A stretch of 64,000 nucleotides of DNA from Devosia lucknowensis (GTDB lineage Bacteria; Pseudomonadota; Alphaproteobacteria; Rhizobiales; Devosiaceae): assembly GCF_900177655.1 (NCBI RefSeq), contig NZ_FXWK01000001.1:2356001-2420000 (forward strand). The letters are read 5' to 3'. A program made the translations under genes and the position numbers. The notes beneath the pieces are model-generated. The model had not been told where the DNA came from. It did no database searches and was given only the letters and a program-made list of their open reading frames with translations. The stretch's first letter is position 1, and every line of letters starts with the position of its first letter. Shown one piece after another: positions 44,791 through 52,774 of the stretch.

Positions 44791-46041
44791 TCAGTTTGCC
44801 TTGAGCGCGGCTTCAAGCTGCTGGGCTGCGTCTGCAGGGGCAACGGAGCCGTCCAGCACGCCTTGAAGCGAAGTGTAGTAGGTGTTGGTCGCCGCAGGAG
44901 GCATCGCGGTGTCGTAGAACGGGTCGAGGTGCCCGGCCGCGGTCATGAGGTCGTTGGCGATTCCGTAGAGCACGGGGCCGGCAGCCTCTTCCGTGGTGGC
45001 ACCCTTGACGGTGACCATGGTCTTGCGCAGCTCGACATACTTGTTCATCACCTCGGGCGAGGTGAGGAAGCGCACGAGCGTAACCGCGTCTTCCTTGTTC
45101 TCGGCCTTTTCCGAAATACCGAACGCTGCCGCAACACCGGCAAGCACGTCGCTTTGGTCGCCAGCGCCATCAGGCACGGATGGGAACGCGAAGTAGCCCA
45201 GATCAAAGCCCTCTGGTGCATCGGCGGAAGCGCCGATCTGCCAGGTGCCGTTGAGCATCATGGCTGCCTGGCTGTTGAGGAACAGCATGTTGGCTTCCTG
45301 ATCGCTGAGACCGTTGAAGCCGATCGGGAAATAGTCCTTGGCAGCGACGTCGGCGGCGATCTGGAACGCCTGTGTCGCTTCCGCTCCCAGCGTTGCATCG
45401 GCATCGCCGTTGACGAATGCGGATACGACACCCGAGCCCTTGAGGCGCATTTCGAGATACTGGAACCAGAACGTGGCTGGCCAGCTGTCCTTGTTGCCCA
45501 GGGCAAACGGGATGATACCGGCGGACTTGCTTTCCTCGGCAAGGGCCATCAGCTCGTCCCAGGTAGTCGGAACGGTCCAGCCCATTTCCTCGAACAGGCC
45601 CTTGTCGTACCAGAAGACCACGGAGTCGACGTCAACGGGTGCAGCGTAGACGTGCCCATCAATCGTGGTCTGGGCAAGGGCGCTTTCGAGGAAGCTGTCG
45701 CCCCAGCCGTCCTTGGCCAGGTCGTCGTCGAGGGCATACATCTGCCCGCCATCGACAAACGCGCCGAGGAAGCCGCCGGGCAGGGTGTAGAAGACGTCGG
45801 GCGGGTTGCCCGAGGCCATGGCGGTGTTGAGCTTGGTCTTGTAGGCCGATTGCTCGGATGCCACCACGTCGAGGGTGATATCGGGGTGCGCCTTGGCAAA
45901 CTCGGCCAGCGCAAAATCGATGAATTCCACCTTGTCCTGTTGGCCCGCATAGGCGTGCCAGAACGACAACTCACCGGCAACGGCAGGCATTGCAACAAGC
46001 AAGCTGACCAGACCCGCGCCGAAAAGACCTCTCAACCTCAT
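44791..46041 (-). CDS. carbohydrate ABC transporter substrate-binding protein
   Basis: A 416-residue periplasmic binding protein with signal peptide (MRLRGLFGAGLVSLLVAMPAVAGE). ELSFWHAYAGQQDKVEFIDFALAEFAKAHPDITLDVV and the APVDVDSVVFWYDKGLFEEMGW ligand region are typical of family 1 sugar-binding proteins. The start at 46041 follows GGGAGAATGTC; the frame is open much further upstream but lacks signal. It is the first gene of the operon, divergent from the RpiR regulator. Confidence 0.92.
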   Translation of the reverse strand: MRLRGLFGAGLVSLLVAMPAVAGELSFWHAYAGQQDKVEFIDFALAEFAKAHPDITLDVVASEQSAYKTKLNTAMASGNPPDVFYTLPGGFLGAFVDGGQMYALDDDLAKDGWGDSFLESALAQTTIDGHVYAAPVDVDSVVFWYDKGLFEEMGWTVPTTWDELMALAEESKSAGIIPFALGNKDSWPATFWFQYLEMRLKGSGVVSAFVNGDADATLGAEATQAFQIAADVAAKDYFPIGFNGLSDQEANMLFLNSQAAMMLNGTWQIGASADAPEGFDLGYFAFPSVPDGAGDQSDVLAGVAAAFGISEKAENKEDAVTLVRFLTSPEVMNKYVELRKTMVTVKGATTEEAAGPVLYGIANDLMTAAGHLDPFYDTAMPPAATNTYYTSLQGVLDGSVAPADAAQQLEAALKAN

Positions 46042-46052
46042 GACATTCTCCC

Positions 46053-46121
46053 TTGTGTGGTACGGAGCCACTGGCATGAAGTGGTGCCACACAAAAAATT
46101 GGATGTCTACAGTGACACCAC
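46053..46121. promoter_or_regulatory. repeated operator-like inverted repeats in the divergent promoter region
   Basis: TTGTGTGG (46053-46060) and CCACACAA (46087-46094) form an inverted repeat. The region also contains GTGGTGCCAC (46081-46090) and GTGACACCAC (46112-46121), three related half-site pairs within 70 bases. They lie between the binding-protein gene and the RpiR gene and are likely regulator sites. Confidence 0.5.
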
Positions 46122-46149
46122 AACATGTGCATGCTAGCGTTTTGCTTCG

Positions 46150-47028
46150 ATGAAATGTGCCCGAGGGCGGACCATGGTCGCAGAAATAGATGTTGCCGAG
46201 GGCTCGGCAGTCAGTCGGCTGCGGAGTGTGCTCCCCACCCTCTCCGATTCCGAACGGCGCGCAGCGCTGTGGATCCTCGACAATTCCAAGGCTGCCATTC
46301 GTCAATCCATGTCCGCCATCGCGCAGGCTTGCGAAGTCAGCGACACGACCGTGCTGCGCATGTGCCGCGCCGCCGGCTTCGAGGGCTTCACCGATCTCAA
46401 GCTGGCCCTCGCCCGCGAACCTCGTGGCATCCCGGTCGACAGCGCCAACCCGCAGCCGGCCGATGAGCTCAGCGCCGTCCGCAGCGTCTTTGCCGCCAAC
46501 CGGCAGGCCCTCAGCGACACGTTGAGCGTTCTCGACAAGACCACCTTCAATCGCGCCCTCGATCTGATGGCCGGCGCGCGGCATATCCTGGTCGGCGGTG
46601 TCGGCGGCTCGGGGATAGTTGCGCAAGCCTTCTACCAGCGCTGTTTTCGGCTCGGCCTTCGCTGCGATGCCCCGATCGATTCCCAGCTCCAGATCATGCA
46701 TGCCGGCCTGACCGGACCGGGCGACCTCGTCGTCGCCATTTCCTATTCCGGGATCACGAGCGACCCCGTGCTGCTGATGCAGGAAGCGCGGGCGCGCGGC
46801 GCCTCGACCATCTGCATTACCGGCAACAGCCGCTCGCCGCTGGCCAGGCTCGCCGATGTCGTCTTGGTCACGGTTTCCCACGAGCAGGGCAGCGAGCCGA
46901 TGGCGGCACAAATCGCGCAACTGACGCTGGTCGATGCCCTCTATGTGGCGGCAGCGGCGCGCAATGTCGAAAGCGCCCAGCGAACCGAAGAGCGGATGGT
47001 CAACGCCATCCTGCCCAAATCCATTTGA
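46150..47028 (+). CDS. RpiR/MurR-family transcriptional regulator
   Basis: A 292-residue regulator. The N-terminal RpiR helix-turn-helix spans about residues 20-90 (SDSERRAALWILDNS...MSAIAQACEVSDTTVLRMCRAAGFEGFTDLKLALA). The C-terminal SIS sugar-phosphate domain has ILVGGVGGSGIVAQAFYQR and VVAISYSGITSDPVLLMQEARARGA. Such regulators respond to phosphorylated sugars. It is divergent from the transporter operon and 22 bases upstream of the TrpF-like gene. The start may be ATG 46174 instead. Confidence 0.9.
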   Translation: MKCARGRTMVAEIDVAEGSAVSRLRSVLPTLSDSERRAALWILDNSKAAIRQSMSAIAQACEVSDTTVLRMCRAAGFEGFTDLKLALAREPRGIPVDSANPQPADELSAVRSVFAANRQALSDTLSVLDKTTFNRALDLMAGARHILVGGVGGSGIVAQAFYQRCFRLGLRCDAPIDSQLQIMHAGLTGPGDLVVAISYSGITSDPVLLMQEARARGASTICITGNSRSPLARLADVVLVTVSHEQGSEPMAAQIAQLTLVDALYVAAAARNVESAQRTEERMVNAILPKSI

Positions 47029-47050
47029 TTGATTGCCAAAGAGGCCCCCA

Positions 47051-47749
47051 GTGATCGTCCAGATTTATACGATGCAAACCGTCGAAGAAGCGCTGCAGGC
47101 CGCAGCCGTCGGCGTCGATTATCTTGGCGTCACCCCCTCGGATCGCGGCCTTCCCGGCGAGATTGATTTCGAAACCGCGCGCGAGATCGTCGATGCACTC
47201 GAAGGCAAGGCCAAGCGCGTCGCGCTGTCAGTCGAGAGCGACATCGAGGACATTGCCGACATGGTCCGTGCCGTACGCCCCGATGTGCTCCATCTCTGTG
47301 GTGACATCGACCTGGTGACGCCCGGACAGGTCGGCAAGCTGCGCGATATTCTCAAGGGCGCCTTCCCGGCTCTCGAAATCCTTCAGGCTATTCCCATGAC
47401 GGGCCCGGAGGCTCTCGACCACGCTGCCGCTTTCGAGGCTGTTTCGGACATGTTCATTCTCGATTCCGTGGCGCCGCATATCGGCGGCATCGGCGCAGCC
47501 GGCGTCACGCACGACTGGTCGATCAGCCGGGAAATCGTCGCGCGCAGCAAGCGGCCCGTTATTCTCGCAGGCGGCCTCAACCCCGAAAATGTCGCGCCGG
47601 CCATCGCTGCCGTTCAGCCTTGGGGCGTGGACTCCCTCACCCACACCAATAAGCCGCTGCCCGGTGGCGGTTTCCGCAAGGACATCGCCAGGATCGCCGC
47701 CTTCGTCGAAGCGGCACGCGCTGCGGCTATGGAAACAGGCGCGGCCTGA
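47051..47749 (+). CDS. TrpF-like (phosphoribosylanthranilate isomerase fold) TIM-barrel protein
   Basis: A 232-residue beta/alpha barrel. DYLGVTPSDRGLPGEIDFETAREIV, FILDSVAPHIGGIGAAGVTHDWSISREI and VILAGGLNPENVAPAIAAVQPWGVD correspond to TrpF's phosphate and catalytic-Asp regions. The N-terminal TrpF cysteine (normally in VKICGLT) is replaced in VIVQIYTM, so normal Amadori chemistry is in doubt. GTG 47051, with AAAGAGG upstream, is the start; TTG 47033 is alternative. Cotranscribed with the RpiR regulator, it probably belongs to the transporter's sugar pathway, not to tryptophan synthesis. It ends four bases from the convergent Lrp gene. Confidence 0.7.
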   Translation: MIVQIYTMQTVEEALQAAAVGVDYLGVTPSDRGLPGEIDFETAREIVDALEGKAKRVALSVESDIEDIADMVRAVRPDVLHLCGDIDLVTPGQVGKLRDILKGAFPALEILQAIPMTGPEALDHAAAFEAVSDMFILDSVAPHIGGIGAAGVTHDWSISREIVARSKRPVILAGGLNPENVAPAIAAVQPWGVDSLTHTNKPLPGGGFRKDIARIAAFVEAARAAAMETGAA

Positions 47750-47753
47750 GAAC

Positions 47754-48227
47754 TCAAAGCGGCAGGGCGCGGGAAAATTTTACCGCGCCCAGAGAGAAGC
47801 TGCTTTCGATCGATGCCACGCCCTCAAGTTGCGTCAGCTTCTCGCGCAGGAAATGTTCGTAAGCTTCAAGATCTGCGCACACGACGCGCAGCAGGAAGTC
47901 GAACTGCCCGGTCATCAGGTAACATTCCATCACTTCCGGCCAGCGCCTGATCGCCTCGCCGAAGGCGTCCAGGTTGTTGGCGCGCTGTCGCTCGAGCTTG
48001 ATCGACACGAAAACCGACACCGGCAGGCCAACGGTTTTCTGCTCCACCACGGCGCTATAGCCTGCGATAATCCCTGCAGCTTCGAGCTGCCGGATCCGCC
48101 TCAGACATGGCGAGGGAGAAAGCCCGACGCGTTCCGCCAGGGCCTGCACCGTCATGCGCCCATTCTCCTGCAACGCACGCAGAATGCGTCGGTCCGTGGC
48201 GTTGACGTCAAAATTGGCAGATGCCAT
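47754..48227 (-). CDS. Lrp/AsnC-family transcriptional regulator
   Basis: A 157-residue regulator with an N-terminal helix-turn-helix (DATDRRIL-like VNATDRRILRALQENGRMTVQALAERVGLSPSPCLRRIRQLE) and a C-terminal RAM effector domain (VMECYLMTGQFDFLLRVV). It should bind an amino acid and control the divergent AceE-like gene 118 bases away. Homologous to the second Lrp protein in this window but clearly a separate copy. Confidence 0.9.
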   Translation of the reverse strand: MASANFDVNATDRRILRALQENGRMTVQALAERVGLSPSPCLRRIRQLEAAGIIAGYSAVVEQKTVGLPVSVFVSIKLERQRANNLDAFGEAIRRWPEVMECYLMTGQFDFLLRVVCADLEAYEHFLREKLTQLEGVASIESSFSLGAVKFSRALPL

Positions 48228-48345
48228 CGAATTTTACCTGAATGGTGGAGGAAACATGCGCAGAGATACGAAAACGGAGTGAAATTAGACGGAAATCGCC
48301 AGTTCACAAGAGGCAAAATCCGTTTTGGAAAGTGGGAGGATAGCC

Positions 48346-50721
48346 ATGGCGAAGCGGGACTTGGGGCGGGTTGAGGCCATCGAGGCGCTGACGAGAAAGT
48401 CGCTTTGGCTGGCCAGCTGGATGGTGCACCACGCCAACCACATCCGACCCAATGTCGATGGCGTTAAGGTGGGCGGCCATCAGGCAAGTTCCGCCTCCAT
48501 GGCAACACTGCTCTCGACGCTTTATCTCGGCGTGCTGCGGCCGGAGGATCGGGTGGCCGTCAAGCCGCATGCCGCCCCGGTGTTCCACGCCCTCCAATAC
48601 CTCATGGGGCGGCAGAGCCTGCAAAAGCTGATCGACTTCCGGGCCTTCGGAGGTGCGCAATCCTATCCGTCGCGCACCAAGGATACTGACGATGTCGATA
48701 TCTCGACCGGCTCGGTTGGCCTCGGCGTTGCTTTCACCGCCTTTGCCTCGATGATCCAGGACTATGTGCGCGCCAAGGACTGGTCCGGGAAGGAGACGTC
48801 CGAGGGCCGCATGATCGCGCTTGCCGGCGATGCCGAGCTCGACGAAGGCAATATCTATGAGTGTCTCCTGGAGGGCTGGAAGCACGGCCTGCGCAACTGC
48901 TGGTGGATCATCGACTACAACAGGCAGAGCCTCGACGGCGTCGTGCGCGAGGGTCTCTACGACCGGATCGAAGCGATATTCTCCGCATTCGGCTGGAAGG
49001 TCGTCACACTGAAATATGGCGCGTTGCAGCGCGCCGCCTTCGCCGAACCCGGTGGAGAGCGTCTCAAGGCCTGGATCGATAGCTGTCCCAATGCCCTCTA
49101 CTCCGCCCTCATGTTCCGCGGCGGGCCGGCCTGGCGTGAACGGCTGGACAACGAAATCGGCGACCAGGGCGACGTCTCGGCTCTCCTCAACCGCCGCAAC
49201 GATGATGAACTGGCCGCGCTGATGGCAAATCTCGGCGGCCATTGCGTGGAAAGCCTGCTCGAGCAGTTCGGGGCAGCCGGCAGCGACCAGCCGACTGTGT
49301 TTATCGCCTATACCGTCAAGGGCTGGGGCACGCCCCTCGCCGGCCACAAGGACAATCACGCCGGGCAGATGACATCGGCGCAGATCGCCCAGTTGCAGTC
49401 CGCGCATCGAATTCGGGCAGGCCACGAATGGGAGCGTTTCGAAGGTCTCGACCACGCCGATGCCCTGGAAACCTTCCTCGCCGATGTGCCCTTCAACCGA
49501 CCTGGCTCGAGGCGCCTGACGTCGCCACCTGTCCCAACGATCGGCCCGCAATACGTGGGTTCGGGCGCGACATCGACGCAGGCGGCATTCGGCAAGATCC
49601 TCGACGCCATCGCCAGGACCGATAGTGAACTGGCCCGCCGTATTGTAACGACCTCGCCCGACGTGACGGTCTCCACCAACCTCGGCGCCTGGGTGAACCG
49701 CCGCAATCTCTTTGCTTCCACCGAAATGGCCGATCTCTTCCAAAAGGAAGCCATACCGTCGACCCAGAAGTGGCGCTTCGGTCCGGACGGACAGCATCTG
49801 GAACTGGGCATTGCGGAAATGAACCTGTTCCTGATGCTGGGCGCTGCCGGGCTCAGCCATTCCCTGTTTGGCGAGCGCCTCCTGCCCATCGGCACGCTCT
49901 ACGATCCATTCATCGCCCGGGGCCTCGATGCGCTCAACCATGCCTGCTACCAGGACGCCCGCTTCCTCCTCGTGGCGACCCCATCTGGCGTTTCTCTGGC
50001 CGGTGAAGGTGGCGCGCACCAATCCATTTCGTCGCCCCTGATCGGCATGGCGCAGGACGGGCTGGCCAGCTTCGAGCCCGCTTTCGCCGACGAACTCTCG
50101 ATCATCATCGACTGGGCCTTCGACTATATGCAGCGAAGCGGCGACGCCCGGCCCGACCTGGCCGACTGGCCGCGCGACATCACCGGCGGCTCGGTCTACC
50201 TGCGCCTTTCCACGCGCAGCATCGATCAGGTGCCCCGCACCGTCGACCCGACTCTGGCCGACGACATTATCCGCGGCGCCTACTGGTTGAAGCCGCCAAC
50301 GGCAGAATGCGACGTAGTCATCGCCTACCAAGGGGTTCTTGCCAGCGAAGCGATCGAGGCCGCCGGGCGGCTCGGTGGCGACAGGCGCAATGTCGCCGTT
50401 CTGGCCGTCACGTCGGCCGACCGTCTCAATGCCGGGTGGCAAGCCGCCCAGCGTGCGCGCCTCCACGGCAATGACGGCGATGCCAGCCATATCGAAAAGC
50501 TGCTTTCGGACGTGCCGCGACATGCCGGCCTCGTCACCGCCATCGATGCCCATCCGGCGACGTTGGGGTGGATGGGCAGCGTCCTCGGTCATCGCACGAT
50601 CGCGTTGGGCGTCGAGCATTTCGGTCAGACAGGCACTGTCAACGACCTCTACCGCCACTTCGAAATCGACGCGCAGGCCATCGAAGAAGCCGCCAGAAAC
50701 GCCGCTCGAAACAGCCGCTGA
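48346..50721 (+). CDS. AceE-like thiamine-diphosphate enzyme (transketolase/E1 superfamily)
   Basis: A 791-residue ThDP enzyme related to homodimeric pyruvate dehydrogenase E1. The cofactor motif is GDAELDEGNIYE, ending in WWIIDYNRQSLDG (GDA replaces the usual GDG). YTVKGWGTPLAGHKDNHAGQMT and the pyrimidine-domain HLELGIAEMNLFLMLGAAGLS match AceE-type enzymes. It lacks a lipoyl domain and has no E2/E3 neighbours. ATG 48346 follows GGGAGGATAGCC. Divergent Lrp control suggests a 2-oxo acid derived from an amino acid as substrate. Its length is below typical AceE (about 890). Confidence 0.8.
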   Translation: MAKRDLGRVEAIEALTRKSLWLASWMVHHANHIRPNVDGVKVGGHQASSASMATLLSTLYLGVLRPEDRVAVKPHAAPVFHALQYLMGRQSLQKLIDFRAFGGAQSYPSRTKDTDDVDISTGSVGLGVAFTAFASMIQDYVRAKDWSGKETSEGRMIALAGDAELDEGNIYECLLEGWKHGLRNCWWIIDYNRQSLDGVVREGLYDRIEAIFSAFGWKVVTLKYGALQRAAFAEPGGERLKAWIDSCPNALYSALMFRGGPAWRERLDNEIGDQGDVSALLNRRNDDELAALMANLGGHCVESLLEQFGAAGSDQPTVFIAYTVKGWGTPLAGHKDNHAGQMTSAQIAQLQSAHRIRAGHEWERFEGLDHADALETFLADVPFNRPGSRRLTSPPVPTIGPQYVGSGATSTQAAFGKILDAIARTDSELARRIVTTSPDVTVSTNLGAWVNRRNLFASTEMADLFQKEAIPSTQKWRFGPDGQHLELGIAEMNLFLMLGAAGLSHSLFGERLLPIGTLYDPFIARGLDALNHACYQDARFLLVATPSGVSLAGEGGAHQSISSPLIGMAQDGLASFEPAFADELSIIIDWAFDYMQRSGDARPDLADWPRDITGGSVYLRLSTRSIDQVPRTVDPTLADDIIRGAYWLKPPTAECDVVIAYQGVLASEAIEAAGRLGGDRRNVAVLAVTSADRLNAGWQAAQRARLHGNDGDASHIEKLLSDVPRHAGLVTAIDAHPATLGWMGSVLGHRTIALGVEHFGQTGTVNDLYRHFEIDAQAIEEAARNAARNSR

Positions 50722-50874
50722 CTAGCGCAGCGTTGCAGGTCCGCCACATCGTAGGCTCACGAATCTGCGATCGATTGCTCCCGTTAAGGTTTGCAGAGTA
50801 TTGAGATTCTGCGGCGGGCCCCGACAGCCGGATTCGGCCTGCCTCGTCCAAACGTGCCGCCGTCAGGAGCAGTG

Positions 50875-52572
50875 ATGAACAAGGTTCTCGTCAGTCTGGT
50901 CGCTCTCGTTGTGGCGTCCGCTCCTGTGGGAATGGCGCTCGCACAACCGGTCGCCAGCCTCGAAACCAGCCGCATCGTCATCGCCCCGCCCAAGAGCGAC
51001 CTGGCCCGCACCATCAAATCCGGCCTCTCCGCGGCCTACTATGGCGCGCGCCCGGACACCGCAGTTCAAAAGGAAGCGCAGCGGCTCTATTTTCTTTACG
51101 GCGAACGACATTTCGAGCCGATCTGGCTGTCTGAAAATGCCCAGGGCGGCGTCGTCTTCTCGCCGGCCGCCGCCAAGATCGTCACGCTGTTCGAACAGGC
51201 GGCCGCCGAGGGCCTTGACCCGGCCGACTACCTGACCCCATCGATCTCGCGCGACAAGCTGACCGGCGACAGCATTGCCCTGGCGACCCTGGAAACGGCC
51301 TTCTCCGCCGCGACCATGCGCTACGCCAACCACATCCATAACGGTCGTCTCGATCCGCTCGCCGTCAGCCCGCTCCTAGACATCAAGGCCAAGCCGATCG
51401 ACGAAGCTGCGTTGCTTGCCGAACTGGCTGCCAGCGACGATCCGGCTGCCGTGCTGGGCAAGCTCGAACCCACCCACCCCGAATTCCTGGCGCTCAAGGC
51501 GGCTCTTGCCACCTTCGAGCAGTCCAGCGCCGAACGCCCCGCCCCCATCAGCGATGGCGCGGTATTGCGGCCCGGTAATTCCGACGCCCGCGTGCCGGCG
51601 ATCCGCGCGCGTCTCAAGCTGGCCGCCTCGACGTCCCAACTCTACGACGACCTGACTGTGTCTGCAGTGGAAGCCTTTCAGGAAGGCCAGGGCCTCGAGG
51701 TCGATGGCATCATCGGACCGGCAACCGTCGCCGCCCTTAATGGTGGCGCCGCCACCCGCCGCGAAGACATCATCGCCAATATGGAACGCTGGCGCTGGAT
51801 GCCCTCGGACTTGGGCGACTTCAACGTCTTCGTCAACATTCCCGAATTTCGTCTCTGGATCGACCGCAACGGCCAACCCGAATACACGACCCGCGTCGTC
51901 GTCGGCACGACCAAGAACCAGACCCCGGTCTTCTCGGACAATATCCGACATCTCGTGGTCAATCCCTACTGGAATGTGCCCTCGTCCATCATTCGGGGCG
52001 AGATCGCTCCAGCGGTGTTGCGCAACCCGGGCTACACAGACAGCCACAACATGGACTTGCTCTATAACGGCACGCCGGTGAGCCCCTGGCAGGTCGACTG
52101 GAGCCAGGTCTCGTCCTCAAATTTCCCGTTCCGCGTGCGCCAGCGCCCCGGTGCCGGCAATGCCCTGGGGCAGATCAAGTTTCTCTTCCCCAACAAGCAC
52201 GACGTCTATCTGCATGACACGCCGTCCAAGGGGCTTTTCAGCCGATCCTACCGCGCCTTCAGCCACGGCTGCGTGCGCGTCGAAGATCCCATGGCCTTCG
52301 CTGGCGCGCTGATGGCCAATGAACCGAGCATTTCTCGCGCCTCGCTCGAGGGCATGTTCGGGCCATCGGAAAAGTGGGTGAACCCGCAGACCCAGATCCC
52401 GGTCCACCTGGCCTACTTCACCTTGCGCGTCGACGCCGATGGTACGATCCGCGCCTATGGCGACGTCTACGGCCACAACGAGGCCGTCATCCGCGCGCTG
52501 GGTCTTTCGACCGATGCCGAACCGGCCATCGTCGCTGAGGTCGAGACCGCACCGGCAGAACTTTCTCCCTGA
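50875..52572 (+). CDS. L,D-transpeptidase, YcbB (LdtD) type
   Basis: A 565-residue periplasmic enzyme with signal peptide (MNKVLVSLVALVVASAPVGMALAQ). Domain order: an N-terminal scaffold with LYFLYGERHFEPIWLSE, a peptidoglycan-binding_1 domain (AVEAFQEGQGLEVDGIIGPATVAALN, about residues 260-290) and a YkuD catalytic domain with AFSHGCVRVEDP, where Cys is the nucleophile. It makes 3-3 cross-links in peptidoglycan. ATG 50875 follows CAGGAGCAGTG. The extra scaffold domain is the hallmark of YcbB-type proteins. Confidence 0.9.
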   Translation: MNKVLVSLVALVVASAPVGMALAQPVASLETSRIVIAPPKSDLARTIKSGLSAAYYGARPDTAVQKEAQRLYFLYGERHFEPIWLSENAQGGVVFSPAAAKIVTLFEQAAAEGLDPADYLTPSISRDKLTGDSIALATLETAFSAATMRYANHIHNGRLDPLAVSPLLDIKAKPIDEAALLAELAASDDPAAVLGKLEPTHPEFLALKAALATFEQSSAERPAPISDGAVLRPGNSDARVPAIRARLKLAASTSQLYDDLTVSAVEAFQEGQGLEVDGIIGPATVAALNGGAATRREDIIANMERWRWMPSDLGDFNVFVNIPEFRLWIDRNGQPEYTTRVVVGTTKNQTPVFSDNIRHLVVNPYWNVPSSIIRGEIAPAVLRNPGYTDSHNMDLLYNGTPVSPWQVDWSQVSSSNFPFRVRQRPGAGNALGQIKFLFPNKHDVYLHDTPSKGLFSRSYRAFSHGCVRVEDPMAFAGALMANEPSISRASLEGMFGPSEKWVNPQTQIPVHLAYFTLRVDADGTIRAYGDVYGHNEAVIRALGLSTDAEPAIVAEVETAPAELSP

Positions 52573-52596
52573 TCCTTTAGCGTCGTGCCAAGTCCG

Positions 52597-52612
52597 TTAA
52601 TGGCTGCTTTAC
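52597..52612 (+). promoter_or_regulatory. near-consensus CtrA box before the DUF882 gene
   Basis: TTAATGGCTGCTTTAC is TTAA-N7-TTTAC, one mismatch from the CtrA consensus, about 155 bases upstream of the gene. Weak on its own. Confidence 0.3.
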
Positions 52613-52774
52613 AATTTCGCCTTGGTTGCGCCCGCTTTTGCCCTTAATAACGAGGGCGTGAGGGGGCTATTGGCCAGTTCACAACTGGTTAGCGTTAATC
52701 AATTCGTGCGATTTGAGCGCTAACGTCCACCATCATCTGACGAAAACCACCGGGCAGAGTTTGGCGTGACGGTT

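Noticed and set aside
48304-50658. 784-residue minus-strand open frame
   Set aside because: Antisense shadow of the AceE-like gene.
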